Shown one piece after another: positions 58,958 through 64,000 of a stretch of DNA of 64,000 nucleotides. The notes beneath the pieces are model-generated. The model saw only the letters and a program-made list of their open reading frames with translations. It had not been told where the DNA came from and ran no database searches. The stretch lies in NCBI RefSeq assembly GCF_000157895.3, contig NC_022654.1, forward strand, positions 80,952 through 144,951, read 5' to 3'. This DNA comes from Mycobacterium kansasii ATCC 12478. GTDB lineage: Bacteria; Actinomycetota; Actinomycetes; Mycobacteriales; Mycobacteriaceae. Position 1 is the first letter of the stretch. Each line of letters begins with the position of its first letter. The position numbers and the translations under genes were made by a program.

Positions 58958-59451
58958 GCTACGAGGGGCCCGTCCTCTTCGGTGCCGATCACATCGTCGA
59001 CGACTTCGACTGCGGCAACGACGTGCTCAACGAGTGGCTGCGGACGAAGGCTCTGCACAATCAGCGCGAAGGAGGCAGCCGCACCTGGGTGGTGCTGGAC
59101 GGGCGACGGGTGGTGGCCTTCTATGCCTCCAGCACGGCGGTGCTCATGCGCAGCCGGGCGACGAAACGCGCTGCTCGCAATCAGCCGGACCCGTTACCTG
59201 CGGTCCTGCTCGGCCGGCTGGCCGTCGACGCGAACCATCAAGGGCGTGGTCTCGCTGCAGCACTTCTCAAACATTTCATCCTCAAGTCACTTGAGGTCGC
59301 GGAGCTGACGGGGGTTCGGCTGCTGCTGGTCCACGCAAACAACGACACCGCCCGGCGCTTCTACTTGCGCTACGGTTTTGAGCCTTCTCCTGTCGACGAC
59401 CTAACACTGATGCTCCTCGTAAAGGACGTCCGGCCCAGCCCATCTGCGTAA
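58954..59451 (+). CDS. TacT-type GNAT acetyltransferase toxin
   Basis: 165-aa GNAT-fold toxin, the partner of DUF1778 antitoxins; known members acetylate aminoacyl-tRNA and stop translation. Family marks: DDFDCGNDVLNEWLRTKALH, TWVVLDGRRVVAFYA, LLGRLAVDANHQGRGLAAAL (acetyl-CoA loop, Q/RGxG-A), and NDTARRFYLRYGFEP with the catalytic-region Tyr. GTG 58954 overlaps the antitoxin stop. Complete and probably active. Confidence 0.88.
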   Translation: MSYEGPVLFGADHIVDDFDCGNDVLNEWLRTKALHNQREGGSRTWVVLDGRRVVAFYASSTAVLMRSRATKRAARNQPDPLPAVLLGRLAVDANHQGRGLAAALLKHFILKSLEVAELTGVRLLLVHANNDTARRFYLRYGFEPSPVDDLTLMLLVKDVRPSPSA

Positions 59452-59590
59452 CGAAGCCGAGACGGTGCTGGATCGCGTCGACACGGCCGTCGCCGCCCGG
59501 CTTGATCATCGCGAGCAATAAAACTCGCGCTGAGCGCAGACCTCCCCTGGGCGGTGGCGAACCGGTAGCGATATCGGGATGTCCGTGGCG

Positions 59591-59669
59591 CTGACGAAAA
59601 TTGGTTGAGGCCTGGTCTGTGGCGGTGGGCTCGAGGGTTGGGAAACGTGACCTAGCGGATTTGGGAACG
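59591..59669. repeat. 79-bp direct repeat, right copy
   Basis: Partner of 58537-58615: the same 28-bp block, the same 64-base offset to GCGGATTTGGGAACG, with a diverged middle. The surrounding stretch 59452-59846 contains no gene I can support. Confidence 0.75.
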
Positions 59670-59846
59670 TGCACACTGTCGGCTGGGGAATCAGCTCGCG
59701 GATAGTGCAACTTTTGGGCGCGTCAGGACGACGCAGAGTCCAGTTCGTGCAATTCGGGCCCGGACGGGTCCCACAACGCAGCCGGTACTGAGCGTTCGTC
59801 GGGTGTCCCTCAGGTAACGGATTGGAACGGATGCCGTGCACTGTCG

Positions 59847-60755
59847 TCAGTGCTCGGCACGCAACGCCGCGATGCCGGTCACGACGACGCGCTGGGGTGT
59901 GAAGGTGACTCGTCGTCCGGTTTGACTTTCGTCGCGCGGCCTTTCGTCCTCCCACACTAACGTGGCTGTGCCGGTTAGTTGCAGCGTTGTCCCCGTGGGG
60001 AAGTCGATGAAGAGCAAGGCTGTGGTCGGGTCGACCGTCACATTGCCCAGGCTGTTGAACAGGTTGTTGCCCGGGTAGTCCGGCCACCAGAGGCGATCGT
60101 GCTCGATGTGGACGAAGCCGGTCGGCCCGCCTCGATGGGAGGCGTCGTTGCCTGACGTCGGATGGCTGGTGCCCAGGAAGAATGTGTCGGCGTGTTCGAT
60201 CAGCCGACCGTCCTCCGGTCGCAGAAGTTCGCCGGTGAAAACCGGTGTGCGGTCTGGGCCGGAAGCGTTGGCGGGGAGGCGCAGGTGGCGGTTCCGGATG
60301 AATTTCGGGCAGTTGCCGTATGCCTGGTCGACATCGATTGTCAGACCGCCGGAATCAGCCTGGGCGAGAACGCCGTTGATGCGCACTCGGCGGCGGGTGG
60401 CGAAGTCGATCACGATAAGCCCCGCGGGCTGGCGGGCCGGTAGGTCGTGGAGCGGGTCGGCGTCGAGAAAGGGGTCCTCGATGTGCAGTGTGGTCGGTGT
60501 CGCCGCCCGGAGGAAGCCGGGTTGTCCCAGCAGCGGTGAGGTCCACAGTCGGCCTGCGGCGTCGCGTGCGGTCAGGACCGCCAGCTGCGCCGCCGCCACG
60601 AAGTCAGCTGTGGCGGTGCGGAGCTGGCCGCGGGCCGCCATCGGGGCCAGCCGCTCGGCACGCGTGCGCACTCCGGCGCGTGTCTGGACGGCCAGCTCGC
60701 CGCTGTGGAATCCCACAGCGGCGGGCCGGTTTTCGTTCGTCATCTGCAGGGTCAC
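59847..60755 (-). CDS. pyridoxamine 5'-phosphate oxidase-family (FMN-binding) protein
   Basis: 302 aa. Split-barrel flavin-binding fold: FVAAAQLAVLTARDAAGRLW, TSPLLGQPGFLRA, GLIVIDFATRRRVRINGVL, VDQAYGNCPKFI and a second barrel part (GFVHIEHDRLWWPDYPGNN, NSLGNVTVDPTTALLFIDF). Long two-domain members are found in mycobacteria and may act as F420- or FMN-dependent oxidoreductases. GTG 60755 overlaps the upstream stop (GTGA); ATG 60743 is the alternative. It forms an operon with the DinB-like protein. Confidence 0.8.
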   Translation of the reverse strand: MTLQMTNENRPAAVGFHSGELAVQTRAGVRTRAERLAPMAARGQLRTATADFVAAAQLAVLTARDAAGRLWTSPLLGQPGFLRAATPTTLHIEDPFLDADPLHDLPARQPAGLIVIDFATRRRVRINGVLAQADSGGLTIDVDQAYGNCPKFIRNRHLRLPANASGPDRTPVFTGELLRPEDGRLIEHADTFFLGTSHPTSGNDASHRGGPTGFVHIEHDRLWWPDYPGNNLFNSLGNVTVDPTTALLFIDFPTGTTLQLTGTATLVWEDERPRDESQTGRRVTFTPQRVVVTGIAALRAEH

Positions 60756-61321
60756 AGGGGGTTACGACCGGCGAAGGCGACGACTCGCTGGGTGGGGGTC
60801 GCGTCCGCGCCGGCCGCGACCTCCGGACCGAAGAGATCTTGAGGTCGCAGCGCCGGGACGAGCTGCGATCCGACCGCTTCGGCCAGGGTGGCCTCGGCCT
60901 CGTCGAAGTGGATCGGCTTGCCGATGGCCACCGCCAGGTCCCAGCTGTGGATCAGCGTCGAGTAGGTGATGATGCCGATGGCCTGGCGGGCCGGCATCTC
61001 CCCGATGACGGTCAGGATGGGACGCTCCCAGTCGGTGATGGTGGTCCACGCTTGCTGTGAGCGGTCGACGGACTTCTCGACGACCGTGAGCGGCGCTGAA
61101 CCGAGGATGTCGGCCCCGCTGAAAAGTTCCTGCTCGGTCGGGCCGCCCTGTCCGTCGAGGGCCGCCGCAAAGGCGTCGATCGTGGCGACAGTGTGGCTGA
61201 GCAGCGACCGCACGCTCCACCCTGAGCACGGACTGGGGGCGTCCAGATTCGACACGCTCAGAGTGGAGACCAGGTCGACCAGGCGCTTATCGGCCTGTTG
61301 CAGCAGGTCCAACGAGTTCAT
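60752..61321 (-). CDS. TIGR03086/maleylpyruvate isomerase-like metal-binding protein
   Basis: ATG 61321 follows AAAGGAA; 189 aa. DinB/mycothiol-type four-helix protein: CSGWSVRSLLSHTVATIDAF carries the first metal His (SHTVAT). EMPARQAIGIITYSTLIHSW, then DLAVAIG, holds the HSWDLA motif typical of the TIGR03086 family. Such proteins are mycothiol-dependent transferases or isomerases. Divergent from the CGNR regulator, which may control this pair. Confidence 0.8.
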   Translation of the reverse strand: MNSLDLLQQADKRLVDLVSTLSVSNLDAPSPCSGWSVRSLLSHTVATIDAFAAALDGQGGPTEQELFSGADILGSAPLTVVEKSVDRSQQAWTTITDWERPILTVIGEMPARQAIGIITYSTLIHSWDLAVAIGKPIHFDEAEATLAEAVGSQLVPALRPQDLFGPEVAAGADATPTQRVVAFAGRNPL

Positions 61322-61339
61322 CCGAGTTCCTTTCGTCAA

Positions 61340-61421
61340 CTAACGTTTGACAGCAATGTTTACCGTTAGATTTTGTACTCGCGCTGCCTAACGTTGTCAA
61401 CATCTTGATAGCATTAGTTAA
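61340..61421. promoter_or_regulatory. divergent promoter with CTAACG half-sites
   Basis: CTAACG at 61340, its complement CGTTAG at 61364 and CTAACG at 61388: three half-sites exactly 24 bases apart in alternating orientation between the divergent genes. Likely operator of the CGNR-type regulator. The region is AT-rich for this genome. Confidence 0.55.
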
Positions 61422-62018
61422 ATGAATACCGGGTCACGGCTCCAAAGGGCGCAGGCGGCGGGATTCGTCGTGGCGGGAGAGCCCTTGGCTGTGGACTTGG
61501 CCGACACGATCATCACCAGTCGGGATCCAGTCGTCGATCTGCTTGCCGACGAGGCGGCGTGTCGGTTCTGGTGGGGCCTGCAGCAGGATCGACTACCCGA
61601 CGGGACGCCGGCTCCGTCACTTGCGCTCACCATTGAGCTGCGTCAAGCAGTTCGCGAGATACTCGACGCACACATCGCCGGGATCAGTCCCAGCGCAGCG
61701 GTCGTCAATCGCGTCAACGACATCGCATCAAGCGTGGCCTGCACCCGGCAGCTGGTGCAGACCCCAGCCGGGTGGGCCGCCCTGACCACTCGCCATCCAC
61801 CGGCCGACCGGTTGTACGAACTCGCGCTAGCTGCCGTCGCCGAGAGCCTTATCGATCTGCTGGTCGGGCCTGCGCACAATCGCCTGCGCAGATGTGAGAA
61901 CCCGACCTGCAGCATGCTCTTCGTCGCCTCCGACCCCCGCCGCAAGTTCTGCACCCAGAACATCTGCGCCAACAGGACACGAGTGGCCCGGCACTACCAC
62001 CGCCACCACCGCAACTGA
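61422..62018 (+). CDS. CGNR zinc-finger (ABATE-domain) regulator
   Basis: 198 aa from ATG 61422. The ABATE-type N-terminal domain (PLAVDLADTIITSRDPVVDL, LALTIELRQAVREILDAHIA) is followed by the C-terminal zinc finger: RRCENPTCSMLFVASDPRRK, then FCTQNICANRTRVARHYHRH. The four Cys match the family; the hallmark CGNR reads CANR. These are thought to be stress-related transcription factors. It diverges from the FMN/DinB-like pair, its probable target. Confidence 0.8.
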   Translation: MNTGSRLQRAQAAGFVVAGEPLAVDLADTIITSRDPVVDLLADEAACRFWWGLQQDRLPDGTPAPSLALTIELRQAVREILDAHIAGISPSAAVVNRVNDIASSVACTRQLVQTPAGWAALTTRHPPADRLYELALAAVAESLIDLLVGPAHNRLRRCENPTCSMLFVASDPRRKFCTQNICANRTRVARHYHRHHRN

Positions 62019-62207
62019 CCCGGGCCCCGGCCAACCGCGCCGATGCCAACTTCGCCGGCCGCGCATGCCGAGACGCCACCGCGAACACACTGCTTGTGCT
62101 CAACACGAAGTCTCGATGACTCATCGGGCGGCCGATAGCAACCATATCGTGAGAACCCGCGATGTCCGCCCGCGCCGGTCTTTCGTCCGTCGCGGGTTGT
62201 GGGCCGA

Positions 62208-62954
62208 TCATCGCGGCTTGGACACCTGCGCCACCCATCGTGCGCCCACGCGGTGGGTATGGGTCAAGGTCAGGCCCGCTCGCTCGGTCAGCTCCGAGGC
62301 GCTGTCGAGGCCGACCGAGGCCCAGTCAAACCAGCGACCCATCCCGCTGTCGGATTCCAGGCGAACCCGTCGCTGCTTGACACCCGATGTCGCCGGGTCG
62401 AACTCGACAAGGCATTGCCCGCCGGGAGCGAGCAACCGCGCGGCGCGGGCCAACACCCGCACGGGATCGCCAGCGAGGCCGATGTTGCCATCGACAAGTA
62501 GCACGGTGCCCCAACCACCCTCGCCGGGCAACGCACTGAACACGTCGCCGCGCAGGGCAGGCGCGCCACGCTGGTTGGCGATCCGCACGGCGGTCGCGGA
62601 TTGATCGATTCCCAGTGCGGGTAGCCCGCGTCGAATCAGTTGTGCGACCAGACGTCCAGGTCCGCAGCCGAGGTCGATCGTCGGACCCGTGCACAAAGAC
62701 ACCACCGTTTCGTCGAAGGAGTGGTCCGCGCCGTGATGGCCGAGCCAGAGATCCACCGGCAGCTCTACGCGTTCACCGTCGTCGTGGCGAAGCCAGCAGC
62801 GCTCCCCCAGAAGCGCGCGCTCGTACTGCGGTCCCAGCATCCACCCTCCAGGTACGAGTAGAGGGCGTGGCACGCCCGTGGTGTTGAGTCGCCGATCGGT
62901 CGTCGGCTCGGGATGCGTCTGCACCCAATCGCGGTGCCTGACGCGCACGGTCAT
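62208..62954 (-). CDS. class I SAM-dependent methyltransferase
   Basis: ATG 62954 gives 248 aa; the frame remains open upstream to 63464 but that part overlaps the next gene and is not protein-like. Motif I is TIDLGCGPGRLVAQLIRRGL, with acidic post-I DQSATAV, then GWGTVLLVDGNIGLAGDPVR (motif II) and LLAPGGQCLVEFDP (post-II/III). N-terminal 60 residues carry substrate features (LPVDLWLGHHGADHSFD). The target is unknown; co-direction with the arabinosyltransferase-like gene suggests an envelope or secondary metabolite role. Confidence 0.8.
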   Translation of the reverse strand: MTVRVRHRDWVQTHPEPTTDRRLNTTGVPRPLLVPGGWMLGPQYERALLGERCWLRHDDGERVELPVDLWLGHHGADHSFDETVVSLCTGPTIDLGCGPGRLVAQLIRRGLPALGIDQSATAVRIANQRGAPALRGDVFSALPGEGGWGTVLLVDGNIGLAGDPVRVLARAARLLAPGGQCLVEFDPATSGVKQRRVRLESDSGMGRWFDWASVGLDSASELTERAGLTLTHTHRVGARWVAQVSKPR

Positions 62955-63052
62955 TGTTATGTCCGGGTGGCGTTGGTTGCCTGGCGAGCGCCGGGCATGT
63001 GAGGATTCCGTCAGCAACGGTCGGTATCGCGCGCGGGCGGCAGTCTGCGCGC

Positions 63053-64000
63053 TCAGCGTTCGGGTCGTTGATGCGCGACACCTCCGCTGCCGGGGACGAT
63101 CACCTCGGTGACGGTGCGTTGGTAGGCGTCGCGGCTGGCTGTGTCCCCTGAAACCTTCACCGTTCCCCAGTCGACCTCTGGGTGCCCGACCAGACGGCTG
63201 GGGATCTCGTAGAGGTTCCCGAACTGGGCGAGCTCGGTGAAGGTGCCCCCGACGTCGGGGTCTCTGTCCTCGGTGAGCCAGGGTCGTGGTGACTCGATCA
63301 CCACGACGGGTGTCTGGGCGACGCCGCCAGAGATCGTGGCGATGTCGCGCACGCACGGAAACACGAACGACTGCGGCCAGCTGAGCAGAACCGGTCCGTG
63401 GCCGGCAAGAAACCGGTTCAAGGGCACGATCGAACGCAGCCGCGGTCCGGTGAACGCCAGCCAACCGAAGGCGTCGGTGCGGGCGTCGACCGCCCGGATC
63501 CGTACCCGGTCAGCGCCGCGGGGCACCTCGGCGGCATCGACACCGATCGTGCGCCACAGTGGATGGTCGGGATCCTCGCCGGCGGCCGGCCGGTCGTTCG
63601 GGGCGCGGTCGCTGAGCACACTGACCTCCGCCCCCTGGCTGCGGCCGAATTCGAAGGCGAGCGCGTTGCCGCCGTTGGTGCGCCCCGAGACCGACACCGC
63701 GATGCCGGCGTCGGGCGAGAGCACCGGCAACACGAACCAGGGGCTGGTCATGGCTGCCGTGGCTGCGACACCGGCCGCGCGGCTACCCCACAGGAAAGTC
63801 GACGTGCCTCGCCCCGGGGGGTCGGGCGGCGGGGCGCCGGGCACGAAGCCGCCGTGGGCGGTGAATCCGGCGATCGCGCCGCCGGGGTCGGGCGCGGTGT
63901 CCAGGATCGCGCCGTCGGGCAACACTTCGATGTCATCGGCCAACCCGCACGACCGGCTGCCGCCGATCCAGTGCGTGTTCATCAGGGCCAGTGAACCGGC
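63053..64000 (-). CDS. arabinosyltransferase EmbA/EmbC-like, C-terminal part (runs off right edge)
   Basis: The frame is open to the window end, so only the last ~315 residues are seen. They match the extracytoplasmic carbohydrate-binding C-terminus of Emb arabinosyltransferases: GLADDIEVLPDGAILD, WFVLPVLSPDAGIAVSVSGR, VRIRAVDARTDAFGWLAFTG and PVLLSWPQSFVFPCVRDIAT, then EVDWGTVKVSGD. GWLAFTG and the PCVRD region look most like EmbA. The enzyme family builds arabinan in the mycobacterial wall and is the ethambutol target. A divergent extra copy next to a methyltransferase is more likely than the main embCAB locus, as embB or embC is not adjacent on this side. Confidence 0.75.
   Translation of the reverse strand, partial: AGSLALMNTHWIGGSRSCGLADDIEVLPDGAILDTAPDPGGAIAGFTAHGGFVPGAPPPDPPGRGTSTFLWGSRAAGVAATAAMTSPWFVLPVLSPDAGIAVSVSGRTNGGNALAFEFGRSQGAEVSVLSDRAPNDRPAAGEDPDHPLWRTIGVDAAEVPRGADRVRIRAVDARTDAFGWLAFTGPRLRSIVPLNRFLAGHGPVLLSWPQSFVFPCVRDIATISGGVAQTPVVVIESPRPWLTEDRDPDVGGTFTELAQFGNLYEIPSRLVGHPEVDWGTVKVSGDTASRDAYQRTVTEVIVPGSGGVAHQRPER

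Noticed and set aside
62955..63464. N-terminal extension of the methyltransferase frame
   Set aside because: It is Arg/His/Pro-rich, overlaps the Emb-like gene end, and the ATG at 62954 gives a normal family-length enzyme.

Overview
The window reads as part of a large conjugative mycobacterial plasmid, or a plasmid-derived integrated element. The DNA is GC-rich, starts are often GTG, and many genes overlap by four bases (GTGA or ATGA). The gene families point to Mycobacterium: EspC/EspB-like ESX substrates with Gly/Pro/Ala-rich tails, a WhiB regulator, M. tuberculosis-like ParDE and YefM/YoeB modules, DUF2637 and DUF4192 proteins, and the C-terminus of an EmbA/EmbC-type arabinosyltransferase at the right edge. 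Plasmid functions are all present: a probable Rep protein, ParA with a small adaptor and a repeat centromere, a KfrA-like coiled-coil protein, a XerC-like recombinase beside a dif-like site, a ParB-family protein, and a 1963-aa MobF relaxase/helicase.

Layout. 1-1.5 kb: a TnpB (RNA-guided nuclease) gene abutting a broken vapC. 1.6-9.1 kb, minus strand: an ESX-associated cluster (Rv3899c-like protein, membrane-anchored protein, two Cys-His-Asp protease-like paralogues, an HTH-nucleotidyltransferase fusion, a PH-like protein). 9.3-15 kb: ParDE, an XRE regulator, a WhiB gene behind phased 9-bp repeats, an eight-repeat helicase-associated-domain protein, an RHH-like protein. 15.1-16.5 kb: Rep. 16.6-20.9 kb: a second ESX-substrate operon. 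21-24.2 kb: DUF2637 and the parA partition locus with a 12-bp repeat array. 24.2-28.7 kb: YefM/YoeB, a ParB/Srx-like pair of reading frames, KfrA-like protein, dif-like site, recombinase. 29-32 kb: ParB-family gene flanked by two copies of a structured RNA-like element. 32.1-37.2 kb: a Tn554-type three-gene transposon that has split nrdH. 37.4-39.9 kb: primase-like protein and a secreted trypsin-like protease. 40-50.7 kb: an array of small genes (including DUF3560, DUF4192 and DUF932 proteins), most preceded by one of eight copies of a ~315-bp hairpin module. 51-58.2 kb: HNH protein, HTH relaxosome-type protein, putative oriT, relaxase. 58.2-59.7 kb: a TacA/TacT module between direct repeats. 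59.8-64 kb: chromosome-style metabolic genes.

How it fits together. If oriT lies in the palindrome-bearing gap at 52.05-52.27 kb, just upstream of the relaxase, everything to its left is the leading region that enters a recipient first. The genes there are on the plus strand and read toward oriT, so the incoming strand would be their template. The eight modules keep their pairing through compensatory changes. This is the geometry expected for Frpo-like single-stranded-DNA promoters that switch on establishment and anti-defence genes on entry. A second hairpin family sits before the parB gene and before the split nrdH. This multi-copy promoter/RNA system is the most notable feature of the window. 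Its function is inferred; the repeats and the covarying stems are seen directly.
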